From Acidocella sp. (GTDB lineage: Bacteria; Pseudomonadota; Alphaproteobacteria; Acetobacterales; Acetobacteraceae): DNA of 64,000 nucleotides. Positions 9,787 through 18,027 of this stretch are shown one piece after another; the first letter of the stretch is position 1, and the number at the start of each line of letters is the position of its first letter. Location of the stretch: positions 26,262 to 90,261 of the forward strand of contig JAQNCT010000003.1 in NCBI GenBank assembly GCA_029077825.1. The letters are read 5' to 3'. The notes beneath the pieces were generated by a model. That model saw nothing but the letters and a program-made list of their open reading frames with translations, had not been told where the DNA came from and did no database searches. The translations under genes and the position numbers were made by a program.

Positions 9787-10532
9787 ATTTCACTGATATT
9801 GTGCTGGTGGCGGTGGCGTTTTTTGCCGGGGCACAGAACGCGCTGGCGGGTGGAGGCTCATTTTTGACGTTTCCGGCGTTGTTATATGCCGGGTTGGACC
9901 CAAGGGCGGCTAATATAACCTCAGCGATCGCGCTGTTTCCGGGCCAGGTAACCACCGGCTTGGCTGGGCGCAGCATGGTGATGGGGGTGTCCGGGCTGTC
10001 CGTGCGGGCGTTGGTTATCATCTCGCTGGCTGGCGGCGGGGTGGGGGCGGTGTTGCTGCTGGCAACGCCGGTTGCGGTATTTGTTCATCTGGTGCCGTAT
10101 CTGGTGCTGTTTGCAACCGCGGTGTTTGCCTGGGGCAGCTTTTTCAAAAAGCCGCGCGCGCAAGATGCCAAGCCGGAATTATCGCCGCGCATGGCAGGCT
10201 TGTTGCAGTTTTTCATTGCGGTGTACGGCGGCTATTTCGGCGGTGGCATCGGCATTTTGATGCTGGCAGCACTTACCGCGGCGGGGCTGCTGGTGCGCCA
10301 TGCCGGGGCCACTAAGAACGTGTTGGCCGGGGTGTGTAACGCCGCCGCGGTGGCACTGTTTTTGGCCGAAACCAAGGTGGATTGGAAGATTGTGCTGCTG
10401 CTGGGGGTGGCGGCCATTATGGGTGGCCAGTTGGGGGTTTATTGGCTGCGGCGGATTAATGAGACGCTGCTGCGGGTGGGGATAACCGCCATTGGGGTCA
10501 TGCTCACCGTGGGGTTGTTGATGCGGGCGTGA
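9783..10532 (+). CDS. TauE/SafE family membrane permease
   Basis: A 249-residue protein starting at a GTG that overlaps the kinase stop codon (GTGA). It has about eight hydrophobic segments and the two family repeats, the first with FFAGAQNALAGGGSFLTFPALL and the second with YGGYFGGGIGILML. TauE/SafE proteins export sulfite, sulfonates or related anions. The substrate here is not known; its coupling to a nucleoside/sugar kinase gives no obvious clue. It is followed by the repeat block at 10544. Confidence 0.88.
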   Translation: MNFTDIVLVAVAFFAGAQNALAGGGSFLTFPALLYAGLDPRAANITSAIALFPGQVTTGLAGRSMVMGVSGLSVRALVIISLAGGGVGAVLLLATPVAVFVHLVPYLVLFATAVFAWGSFFKKPRAQDAKPELSPRMAGLLQFFIAVYGGYFGGGIGILMLAALTAAGLLVRHAGATKNVLAGVCNAAAVALFLAETKVDWKIVLLLGVAAIMGGQLGVYWLRRINETLLRVGITAIGVMLTVGLLMRA

Positions 10533-10543
10533 GGTATGAGAGG

Positions 10544-10837
10544 ATTCCCGCCTGCGCGGGAATGACGGGTGGGAAGGCCGTCATCCTCGCGAAAGCGAGG
10601 ATCTTCTCATGGTGTGTTGGCAGTGGGGGAGGTTCCCGCCTTCGCGGGAATGACGGGTGGGGCGGGTAAAACGGGTGGGGCGGGAATGACGGGTGGGAAA
10701 ACCGTTATCCTCGCCTTCGTCGTCATCCTTGCCACCCTCGCCGTCATCCTCGCGAAGGCGAGGATCTTCTCATGGTGTGTTGGCAGCGGGGGAGGTTCCC
10801 GCCTGCGCGGGAATGACGGGTGGGGCGGGAATGACCA
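10544..10837. repeat. Block of palindromic repeats with two 87-bp copies
   Basis: The space between the TauE gene and the VC0807-type gene is filled with short palindromes of the form ATTCCCGC...GCGGGAAT and ATCCTCGC...GCGAGGAT. A unit of about 87 bp occurs twice (10580-10666 and 10743-10829) with about three differences, and extra half units lie between and around them. ORFs called here in several frames are artefacts of the repeats. Palindromes of this kind are common intergenic repeats of proteobacteria. Related units are at 7863 and 63844. Confidence 0.85.
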
Positions 10838-10848
10838 ATGGTGGGGAT

Positions 10849-11451
10849 TTAGTCGCGCAGGGTGATCGCGCCGTCGCGGCGGTGGGCCATGTGCCATAGG
10901 CTCCAGGCCATCAACACGCCGATGATGCCGTAAGAAATGATGGGGGCCATGAGCAGGTAGCGGCTGATCGGCCAGATGATCGCCAGCCAGCACATGATGG
11001 CGGTTTGCACCACCAGCCCTGCACCCCAGACGAGGGTGAGCAGGCGGAACAGTTGCTGCACGCCCTCGCGCGCCCAAAGAGCCTCGAATCGGGCGGCACC
11101 TTGCGCGGTGTTGCGGGCCATGGTGGCGCGGGCGAGGTAGAAAATCATCGGACGTTTGAGGCCAAGTGAGGCCAGAAACATCACGCCCACCAGGCCGGTG
11201 ACCAGGGCCTCACGGATTTGAATGAGCCGCGCCGAGCCGCCCATGAAGGTGGCGCCGACGGTGAACAGAATGCTGGCGATGATCAGGACTGACAGCGCAT
11301 CAACCCGGCGGGTTTTTGCCAGCTCGTACAAGCTCCAGAGCAGCGGTGGGAGTGCTGAGGCGATGAGTGCCACTACATCACCGTGTTGGTTGTGCAACCA
11401 TTGATACACAGCCCAGGGGGCGAGGAAATTGGCGCATAGCTCGGGCGCCAT
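10849..11451 (-). CDS. VC0807-family integral membrane protein
   Basis: A 200-residue protein with about five to six membrane segments. The order matches the VC0807 family: L-x-x-x-Y-x-x-L near the start, IASALPPLLWSLYELAKTRRVDALS, GGSARLIQIREALVTGLVGVMFLASL, then RPMIFYLARA. These are conserved but uncharacterised proteins, and no catalytic residues are known. The gene lies just downstream of thiG on the same strand (14 bp gap), so it may be carried on the thiSG message. Confidence 0.75.
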   Translation of the reverse strand: MAPELCANFLAPWAVYQWLHNQHGDVVALIASALPPLLWSLYELAKTRRVDALSVLIIASILFTVGATFMGGSARLIQIREALVTGLVGVMFLASLGLKRPMIFYLARATMARNTAQGAARFEALWAREGVQQLFRLLTLVWGAGLVVQTAIMCWLAIIWPISRYLLMAPIISYGIIGVLMAWSLWHMAHRRDGAITLRD

Positions 11452-11465
11452 ACGCAGCAGTTTGA

Positions 11466-12257
11466 TCAGCTGATCAGCCCGGAGGTGGGGCTGGAGGGGT
11501 TGGCCGAGGCGCGTTTAGGGATGCGCCCGGCGCGGAAGGCCAGGCGGCCGGCTGCAACCCCGGCCTTCATGGCGCGGGCCATCAGGATGGGATTTTGCGC
11601 GCCAGCGATGGCGGAATTCACCAGCACGGCATCGCAGCCTAGCTCCATCGCGAAGGTGGCATCGTAGGCAGTGCCGACCCCGGCATCGACCAACACCGGG
11701 ACTTTGGCATTCTCGATAATCATCTGGATCATCAGCGGGTTTTGCACGCCCAGGCCAGAGCCGATGGGGGCACCAAGCGGCATGATGGCCACACAGCCCA
11801 TATCCTCCAGGCGTTTGGCGGCGATTGGGTCATCAGAGCAATATACCATCACCTCAAAACCATCTTTGATGAGGGCGGCGGCGGCTTCAAAGGTGGCTGG
11901 CATGTCAGGGTAGAGGGTAGGCGGCGGGCCAAGGACTTCGAGTTTGACCAGGTTCCAGCCGCCGGCTTCGCGGGCCAGGCGCAGGGTGCGCACGGCATCA
12001 TCAGCGGTGAAACAGCCGGCGGTGTTGGGCAAATAGGTATAGTGCTTCGGCGAGACATAGTCCTGCAGCATCGGGGCTTTGGGGTCTGATAAATTCACTC
12101 GGCGGACGGCGACGGTGACCATTTCAGCGCCGGAGGCTTCAATGGCGGCGGCGGTGGTGGGAAGGTCAATATATTTGCCGGTGCCAACAATCAGGCGGGA
12201 GTTAAAGCTGCGGCCTGCGACGGTCCAGGGGTCGGTGGTGGGGGTAAGGGCGTCCAT
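11466..12257 (-). CDS. thiG: Thiazole synthase
   Basis: A 263-residue protein with the ThiG TIM-barrel pattern: LIVGTGKY near the start, [22 protein letters not shown] with the Lys that forms the imine with deoxyxylulose phosphate, and [14 protein letters not shown] and [12 protein letters not shown] for phosphate binding. It makes the thiamine thiazole ring from deoxyxylulose phosphate, a glycine- or tyrosine-derived imine and sulfur carried by ThiS. thiS ends 3 bp before it. The ThiO or ThiH partner is not in this window. Confidence 0.95.
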   Translation of the reverse strand: MDALTPTTDPWTVAGRSFNSRLIVGTGKYIDLPTTAAAIEASGAEMVTVAVRRVNLSDPKAPMLQDYVSPKHYTYLPNTAGCFTADDAVRTLRLAREAGGWNLVKLEVLGPPPTLYPDMPATFEAAAALIKDGFEVMVYCSDDPIAAKRLEDMGCVAIMPLGAPIGSGLGVQNPLMIQMIIENAKVPVLVDAGVGTAYDATFAMELGCDAVLVNSAIAGAQNPILMARAMKAGVAAGRLAFRAGRIPKRASANPSSPTSGLIS

Positions 12258-12260
12258 GGC

Positions 12261-12482
12261 TTAGCCGCCGCCGATAAAATGGACGATTTCGAGCACATCG
12301 CCATCAACCAGCAAGGTGGCGGCGTAGGTGGAGCGCGGCACTATCTCGCGGTTGCGTTCGACAGCGACTTTGCGAACATCGAGGCCGAGGTGAGCAACCA
12401 GAGCCGCGACATCATGCGGGCCAGGCAGGGCCAAGGGTTCGCCGTTAATGGTGAGGGTGATGATTCGCGTTAGGACATCCAT
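12261..12482 (-). CDS. thiS: Sulfur carrier protein ThiS
   Basis: A 73-residue ubiquitin-fold protein starting at the ATG at 12482; the ORF-track start 18 codons upstream is unlikely. It has the family pattern [23 protein letters not shown] and the C-terminal VHFIGGG, whose last Gly is made a thiocarboxylate. It gives sulfur to ThiG, which follows after 3 bp. I see no TPP riboswitch in the 80 bp between thiS and the divergent aroQ, in contrast to thiC. Confidence 0.92.
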   Translation of the reverse strand: MDVLTRIITLTINGEPLALPGPHDVAALVAHLGLDVRKVAVERNREIVPRSTYAATLLVDGDVLEIVHFIGGG

Positions 12483-12562
12483 GATGATATTATCGGCTGG
12501 GCCGCGGTGGTTCGCAAGGGCGGTGCTTGGCCCCAAACGGGGGCTTGTGCTAGCGCAGGGGC

Positions 12563-13009
12563 ATGACCTCTATCATTACCATCTTGAATGGGCCGAATTT
12601 GAACCTGCTGGGGACGCGGGAGCCGCAGACGTACGGCACTGGGACCCTGGATGATTTGGAAACATTATGCGCCGAGACCGCTGAGGGGTTGGGCCTCGCG
12701 ATTGATTTCCGGCAATCCAACACCGAGGGTGAATTGATCTCCTGGGTGCATGAGGCAGGTGCCCGGGCGGCAGGGCTTATTATCAATCCGGCGGGCTATT
12801 CCCATACTTCGGTGGCGCTGATGGATGCGCTGCTGGCGGTGGATATTCCGGTGCTGGAGGTGCATCTCTCCAATATTCATAAGCGCGAGAGTTTCCGGCA
12901 TCAGTCTTATGTCTCACGGGCGGCGCAGGGTGTTATTTGCGGGTTGGGGTTTGCGGGCTATAGGCTGGCGCTGATTGCCCTCTCGGATATTTTGGAGGAA
13001 GATTTATGA
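12563..13009 (+). CDS. aroQ: 3-dehydroquinate dehydratase, type II
   Basis: A 148-residue protein with the type II signatures: [19 protein letters not shown] (Asn and Arg, with the active-site Tyr), [14 protein letters not shown], and [17 protein letters not shown] with the catalytic His. It dehydrates 3-dehydroquinate in the shikimate pathway and assembles as a dodecamer in the family. Its stop overlaps the accB start by 4 bp (ATGA), so the aroQ-accB-accC genes form an operon. Confidence 0.96.
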   Translation: MTSIITILNGPNLNLLGTREPQTYGTGTLDDLETLCAETAEGLGLAIDFRQSNTEGELISWVHEAGARAAGLIINPAGYSHTSVALMDALLAVDIPVLEVHLSNIHKRESFRHQSYVSRAAQGVICGLGFAGYRLALIALSDILEEDL

Positions 13010-13479
13010 GCCTTTCGTTTGACCCTGATGCGCTGCGCGTGCTGGCGGAAATCCTCAATAAATCGGGCCTTTCCGAGATCGAGCTTGAGGAGGGTGACCG
13101 CAAGGTGCGCCTGGCCCGGGCGGTGGCACCGCTGGCCATGATGGCACCAGCGCCAGTGGCGGGGCCCCAAGTGGCAGTACCAGCGCCGGTTGCGGCGGCA
13201 GCGCCCCCGGCGGTTGATACAATAGCAACTGATCTGGCCAAGCACCCGGGCTTGGTAAAAAGCCCGATGGTGGGGGTGGCTTATCTTTCAGCTGAGCCAG
13301 GGGCGGCCCCTTATGTGACGCTGGGCGCCCAGGTGGCGGCGGGGGCGACGTTATTGCTGATCGAGGCGATGAAGACGTTTAACCAGATCAAGGCGCCGCA
13401 GGCCGGCACCGTGACGCGGATTCTGGTGGCAGCCGGGGCGCCGGTTGAATATGACGAACCGCTGCTGATTATCGAATAG
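13006..13479 (+). CDS. accB: Biotin carboxyl carrier protein of acetyl-CoA carboxylase
   Basis: A 157-residue protein: a short N-terminal region ([27 protein letters not shown]), an Ala/Pro-rich hinge to about residue 83, and a lipoyl/biotinyl domain with [19 protein letters not shown], where the Lys is biotinylated. The motif is AMK followed by TFNQ instead of the LMNE of E. coli, a variation known in related alphaproteobacteria. It carries CO2 from AccC to the carboxyltransferase in fatty acid synthesis. Biotin genes lie at 53.9-56.9 kb of this window. Confidence 0.95.
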   Translation: MSLSFDPDALRVLAEILNKSGLSEIELEEGDRKVRLARAVAPLAMMAPAPVAGPQVAVPAPVAAAAPPAVDTIATDLAKHPGLVKSPMVGVAYLSAEPGAAPYVTLGAQVAAGATLLLIEAMKTFNQIKAPQAGTVTRILVAAGAPVEYDEPLLIIE

Positions 13480-13483
13480 ACTG

Positions 13484-14827
13484 ATGTTTAAAAAAATCCT
13501 GATCGCCAATCGCGGTGAAATTGCGCTGCGGGTGCAGCGGGCCTGCCGGGAGCTTGGCATTGCCACGGTGGCGGTACATTCCACCGCCGATGCTGATGCC
13601 ATGCATGTGCGCCTGGCTGATGAGAGCGTGTGCATTGGGCCGCCGCTGGCGCGCGATTCCTACCTCAATATGCCGGCGATTATTTCAGCGGCGTTGATTA
13701 CGGGTGCTGAGGCGATTCATCCGGGTTATGGATTTCTGTCAGAAAATGCTGACTTTGCCGATATGGTGGAGGCGCATAAATTGGTGTTCATCGGGCCGAG
13801 TGCGCAGCATATCCGGATGATGGGCGATAAAATCACCGCCAAGACCACGATGCTGGAATTGGGCGTGCCGCTGGTGCCAGGCTCACCAGGGGAATTGGCA
13901 ACGCTTGACGAGGCCTATGCGGTGGCTGAGCGCATTAAATACCCGGTGTTGATTAAAGCCGCTGCTGGTGGCGGCGGGCGCGGCATGAAGGTGGCGCAAA
14001 ACCGCGCGGCGCTGGAGGCAGCGTTTCGTGAAGCGCGCGCCGAAGCGGGGGCGGCGTTTGGCAATAATGCTGTGTATATGGAGAAATATCTCGATAAGCC
14101 ACGACATATTGAATTGCAGATTTTAGCTGATACCCACGGCAATGTGGTGCATTTTGGCGAGCGTGACTGCTCATTGCAGCGGCGCCACCAGAAGGTGTTG
14201 GAAGAAGCGGGGTCACCGGCCATTACCACGGCGCAGCGCGATGCGCTGGGGGTTGTGGTGACCGATGCGTTGAAGAAAATTGGCTACCGCAATGCCGGGA
14301 CTTTGGAGTTTTTATATCAAGATGAGCAGTTCTCATTCATTGAAATGAACACCAGGCTGCAGGTGGAGCACCCGATTTCTGAGATGATCTCGCGCATGGA
14401 TTTGGTGCATGAACAAATTCGCATCGCGGCCGGCGAGGCTTTGGGGTATGAACAAAGTGATATTGAACTAAGCGGCCATGCGATTGAATGCCGGATTGCT
14501 GCCGAGGACCCTGAGACATTTGCGCCCTGCCCTGGGCTGGTGAGCGTGTATCATCCACCGGGCGGGTTGGGTGTGCGGGTGGATTCAGCTTTATATGCTG
14601 GCTACCGAGTGCCGCCGCATTATGATTCACTAATTGCGAAGTTGATAACATTTGGCAAAACCCGCGATGAAGCGATTGCGCGGATGAAGCGCGCCCTGCG
14701 GGAGTTTGTGATACAAGGGATTAAAACAACCATCCCGTTACACCAGCGGATATTGGAAAACCCTGAGTTTATTGCTGGGGATTATACCATTCATTGGTTG
14801 GAAAAATTTGTCGGGCAGGAGCATTAG
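13484..14827 (+). CDS. accC: Biotin carboxylase subunit of acetyl-CoA carboxylase
   Basis: A 447-residue ATP-grasp enzyme, the usual length. It begins MFKKILIANRGEIALRV and carries IHPGYGFLSENADFA, the glycine-rich ATP loop AAAGGGGRGMKV, HFGERDCSLQRRHQKV and EMNTRLQVEHP. It carboxylates the biotin of AccB with bicarbonate and ATP. It starts 4 bp after accB. The accA/accD carboxyltransferase genes are not in the window. Confidence 0.97.
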   Translation: MFKKILIANRGEIALRVQRACRELGIATVAVHSTADADAMHVRLADESVCIGPPLARDSYLNMPAIISAALITGAEAIHPGYGFLSENADFADMVEAHKLVFIGPSAQHIRMMGDKITAKTTMLELGVPLVPGSPGELATLDEAYAVAERIKYPVLIKAAAGGGGRGMKVAQNRAALEAAFREARAEAGAAFGNNAVYMEKYLDKPRHIELQILADTHGNVVHFGERDCSLQRRHQKVLEEAGSPAITTAQRDALGVVVTDALKKIGYRNAGTLEFLYQDEQFSFIEMNTRLQVEHPISEMISRMDLVHEQIRIAAGEALGYEQSDIELSGHAIECRIAAEDPETFAPCPGLVSVYHPPGGLGVRVDSALYAGYRVPPHYDSLIAKLITFGKTRDEAIARMKRALREFVIQGIKTTIPLHQRILENPEFIAGDYTIHWLEKFVGQEH

Positions 14828-14867
14828 CCGCTTATCTTGCCGGGGTTATTGCGGGTAAGATTGGGTT

Positions 14868-16136
14868 TTAAATAATGCCATCGTGCTGCCATGCGGCAAG
14901 CTCAGTTTCGGTGGCGTTAAGGGTGTTTATTAAAATATCGCGCGTGTGTTGGCCAAGCTGCGGGGGGGCGGTGTTGTCATGCGTGGCGCTGCGCGAGAAA
15001 CGCATGGGGCTGGCGACGGTACGCATGGTGCCACCGGGCATGGTACCATTGGGCAGCGTGCCGCCGCTGGGGTGCGGGATGGTTTTGAAAATACCCCGGG
15101 CGGCGATTTGTTCGTTGGTGTCAAGATCTGGTAGTTGGTTGATGGGGCCGCACGGGACGGAAGCTGGCTCCAGTTGCGAAATCCATACAGCGGTGCTGCG
15201 GGTTTGCATGATGGCTTGCAGCAGCGGCACCAAAATATCGCGGTGCTGCACCCGTGCTGGGTTGCTGGCGTAAGCGGGGTTTTGGGCGAGTTCGGAGGCG
15301 TCAGCTATGGCGCAAAAGCGGCGAAATTGCTCATCGTTGCCGATGGCGAGGATGGCGTAGCCGTCTGCTGTTTTGAACACCTGATAGGGCACGATGCTGG
15401 GATGCGCGTTGCCGTGGCGGGGTGGTTGCGCGCCGGAGACGAGGTAGGAGCTGATCTGGTTGGCCAGGGTGGCGATTTGAACGTCAAACAACGCAATATC
15501 AATATGCTGGCCAAGGCCGCTGCTGTGGCGCTCATGCAAAGCGGCCAGAATGGCGGTGGTGGTGTACATGCCGGTGAAAACATCGGTGACCGCGACGCCC
15601 ACCTTCATCGGTTCGCCGGTTGGTTCACCGGTGAGGCTCATTAGCCCGCCCATGCCCTGCATCAAAAAATCATAACCGGCGCGGGCGGCGTAGGGGCCGG
15701 TTTGGCCGAAGCCGGTGATGGAGGCATAAATTAAACGCGGGTTGAGCGCATGGAGTTGGGCAAAGCCGAGGCCGAGTTTGGCAAGGCCACCCAGTTTGAA
15801 ATTTTCAAGCAGAATATCAGACTGCGCGGCGAGCCGTTGGATGAGGGCCTGGCCGGCTGGTTTGGCAAAATCAATGGTGATGGATTTTTTGCCGCGGTTG
15901 GCGGCCAGGTAATAAGCGCTCTCACCACGGTGTGCGGGGTTTTGCGCATCAGGCAGGAAGGGCGGGCCCCAGGCGCGGGTGTCATCGCCGGTGCCGGGGC
16001 GTTCAACTTTGATGACTTCGGCGCCAAGGTCTGCCAGGGTTTGGCCCGCCCAGGGGCCAGCGAGAACGCGGCTAAGGTCAAGCACGCGGATGCCGTGCAG
16101 GGGGGCTTTGGGCGGCGTTATGGGCGGTAGTGTCAT
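14868..16136 (-). CDS. CaiB/BaiF family (family III) CoA transferase
   Basis: I start at the ATG at 16136 (MTLPPITPPKAPLHGIRVLDLSRVLAGP); the ORF track adds 116 codons that overlap the porin gene and do not look like protein. The 422-residue product has the family's LSRVLAGPWAGQTLADLGAEVIKVE, the N-terminal Rossmann part, GYDFLMQGMGGLMS with the catalytic Asp, and the C-terminal helices. Such enzymes move CoA between carboxylic acids through an Asp-anchored intermediate. The overall pattern fits the dicarboxylate group (succinyl-CoA donors). A short Gly/Thr/Met-rich repeat (GGTLPNGTMPGGTM) lies at about 358-371. Substrate unknown. Confidence 0.85.
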   Translation of the reverse strand: MTLPPITPPKAPLHGIRVLDLSRVLAGPWAGQTLADLGAEVIKVERPGTGDDTRAWGPPFLPDAQNPAHRGESAYYLAANRGKKSITIDFAKPAGQALIQRLAAQSDILLENFKLGGLAKLGLGFAQLHALNPRLIYASITGFGQTGPYAARAGYDFLMQGMGGLMSLTGEPTGEPMKVGVAVTDVFTGMYTTTAILAALHERHSSGLGQHIDIALFDVQIATLANQISSYLVSGAQPPRHGNAHPSIVPYQVFKTADGYAILAIGNDEQFRRFCAIADASELAQNPAYASNPARVQHRDILVPLLQAIMQTRSTAVWISQLEPASVPCGPINQLPDLDTNEQIAARGIFKTIPHPSGGTLPNGTMPGGTMRTVASPMRFSRSATHDNTAPPQLGQHTRDILINTLNATETELAAWQHDGII

Positions 16137-16185
16137 GCGCTTGGTTTGGTACAATTGCAGCGCGCTGAGAAGTGTTGGGGTTGGG

Positions 16186-17274
16186 CTAAAACAGCAACCC
16201 AACTTCCATGGTGGTTTGCAGCGCCAGCGGTTTTGCACCACCCGCCGTAACATGCGCATGCAGCAGCCCCAGGTCAGCCCGGGCAAACAGATTGCCCTTT
16301 TGCCACGCAGGGGCAATGGAGACCCCGTAGAAGGAGCTATTGGGGCCGGTGCCGAAAAAGTCAGCTGTGGTGGTGGCGGCTTTGTTGCTGGCCTGGGTAG
16401 CGTATTCGACGAAACCGCCAAGCGAGTAATTGGTGCCGCTGAATTGATACAATGCGAAAACGGCCGCTGACAGGTTGCGGGCATAGCCGCCCAGGCCCAA
16501 TGCGGCGTTTGGGTTGGCGTATTGCACCTGCACTTCTGGTGTGATGCTTAAGCCGCCCTGGGTTCGGGTATAAAAGGCCCCCAGCAAAGTGGAATTATTT
16601 AGCAGCACATTGCCGCTGCCCAGCGCGTTAACCCCGGTGCGGCCAAGATTACCACCGCCATACACCGAGAGAGAGTTCTGCTCATTGGGGGCCCAACTGC
16701 CGATGCCTTGCAGGTAATTTACCACCCCGGTGTAGTAACCATCAGTTAATGAGAGGCTGGCGCTGAGTGTGCCTTGTGTGAGCGCAATTTGGACGCCGCG
16801 CCCCTGGCCTGGTTGGGTGGCGGCAATGGCTGAAAAAAACTCACCGGTGTTGAGCCAATCCTGCGCGCCTTCATACCCCACAAGCGGGTTTAACTGCCCT
16901 GCTGAAACGCTGACATTGTCGTTAGGGGCAATGGTGATGTACCCGGCAAAAAGCGGGGAGACGCTGAAGTAGTTATTAACAACGGGTGCTGCGCCAAGGG
17001 TTTGGGCTGAATAAGCGCCAATTTCTATGGTGAACTGCACAATGCCGGTGGTTTTTTGCAACTCAACCAGTGCGTTACCCAAGGCGGCGCCATAGGTTTT
17101 GGTATTTTTGGGCGCGTTGGATTGGGCGTAAAACCCGCCGTCCACACCACCTGAAAAAACAATTTGCCCAAGCGGTCCCCCGTCAATAGCAATATTTTGC
17201 GGGGGGTTTAAGGCGCGTGCCTTACTTGGCAAGGCGATGACGGCAAGTGCCGCGACCAGGGAGCGTAAAACCAT
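16186..17274 (-). CDS. Outer-membrane beta-barrel protein (porin-like)
   Basis: A 362-residue protein with a signal peptide (about residues 1-21, ending KARA), then beta strands of alternating hydrophobic and polar residues and a final strand ending in Phe (TTMEVGLLF), the mark of outer-membrane barrels. The layout (GGVDGGFYAQSN..., NNYFSVSPLFAGYITIAPNDNVSVSAGQLNPLVGYEG, inward-facing repeats) resembles OmpL-like/Bbp2 barrels. It is 58 bp downstream of a tonB gene that follows a TonB receptor, so the three may work together in uptake. The substrate is unknown. Confidence 0.7.
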   Translation of the reverse strand: MVLRSLVAALAVIALPSKARALNPPQNIAIDGGPLGQIVFSGGVDGGFYAQSNAPKNTKTYGAALGNALVELQKTTGIVQFTIEIGAYSAQTLGAAPVVNNYFSVSPLFAGYITIAPNDNVSVSAGQLNPLVGYEGAQDWLNTGEFFSAIAATQPGQGRGVQIALTQGTLSASLSLTDGYYTGVVNYLQGIGSWAPNEQNSLSVYGGGNLGRTGVNALGSGNVLLNNSTLLGAFYTRTQGGLSITPEVQVQYANPNAALGLGGYARNLSAAVFALYQFSGTNYSLGGFVEYATQASNKAATTTADFFGTGPNSSFYGVSIAPAWQKGNLFARADLGLLHAHVTAGGAKPLALQTTMEVGLLF

Positions 17275-17332
17275 TTTTTACCCGCCAATAAACCAATAAG
17301 CGCGACGTAGCATTAGGCTGGCAAACTGTCAT

Positions 17333-18025
17333 CTAGCCGCCGCTTTCATGTACCGGCAACGTGAAGCTCATGGGGGTTTGGTTCATGCCCGGTAGGAAGG
17401 CTGGTAGATGTGAGGCGCGCAAAGCATCAAGTGCGGCTTCATTAACAGGTTGAATGCTGCTCGGGGTGAGGATATGGGCGGACAGTAACGTGCCTTCAGG
17501 GCTGATGGTAAAGGCCAAAATACAATCACCCGAATTTTCCGAATCAATAATTTCCTGCGGCACCACCAAGTTTGAATCAACAATGGCGCGCACTTGCCCG
17601 ATGTAGCGCGCCAGCAGGCTTTGCTGCGTTACCGCTGCGGGCGGCGGGGCCGCGGTGAGGGGGGTAACGGGTAGCTGGGGTGATGTGGTTGGTGGCGGTG
17701 GTGGTGCCACATGTTGGATGACATGATGTTGAATGGCGCTATGTTTAAGTGGTGGCGGTGGGGTTACCACCGGCATGGGCACCACCGGCGGCGGCTTAGG
17801 TGCGGGTGGCTGGGGTACCGGCGGTGGTGGCTTGACCGCCACGGGTAACGGCGCGGGCGGTAGAATTTTTAGCTGCACGGTGGCCGGGGTAACTACCGGG
17901 GCTGGCCGTGTTGTGTGCAGCATGAATAGAATGCACACAGCCTCAATTAACGCGGCGATTAAAAGTGCTCGCCCGAACCGGTTTGGTTCGGGCGAGATGA
18001 AATGTGACGGCTGAACAACACTCAT
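17333..18025 (-). CDS. TonB-family energy transducer
   Basis: A 230-residue protein with an N-terminal membrane anchor (about residues 19-37), a long Pro-rich periplasmic spacer (PPPPVPQPPAPKPPP and similar, to about 130), and a TonB C-terminal domain (about 138-228) with GDCILAFTISPEGTLLSAHI. The Pro spacer spans the periplasm and the last domain contacts the TonB box of the receptor. It is 2 bp downstream of the receptor gene. No exbB or exbD is in this window, so it must use units encoded elsewhere. Confidence 0.88.
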   Translation of the reverse strand: MSVVQPSHFISPEPNRFGRALLIAALIEAVCILFMLHTTRPAPVVTPATVQLKILPPAPLPVAVKPPPPVPQPPAPKPPPVVPMPVVTPPPPLKHSAIQHHVIQHVAPPPPPTTSPQLPVTPLTAAPPPAAVTQQSLLARYIGQVRAIVDSNLVVPQEIIDSENSGDCILAFTISPEGTLLSAHILTPSSIQPVNEAALDALRASHLPAFLPGMNQTPMSFTLPVHESGG

Positions 18026-18027
18026 AT

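Noticed and set aside
10544-10837. CRISPR array
   Set aside because: Only two long copies with variable flanks, internal palindromes, no regular spacers and no cas genes.
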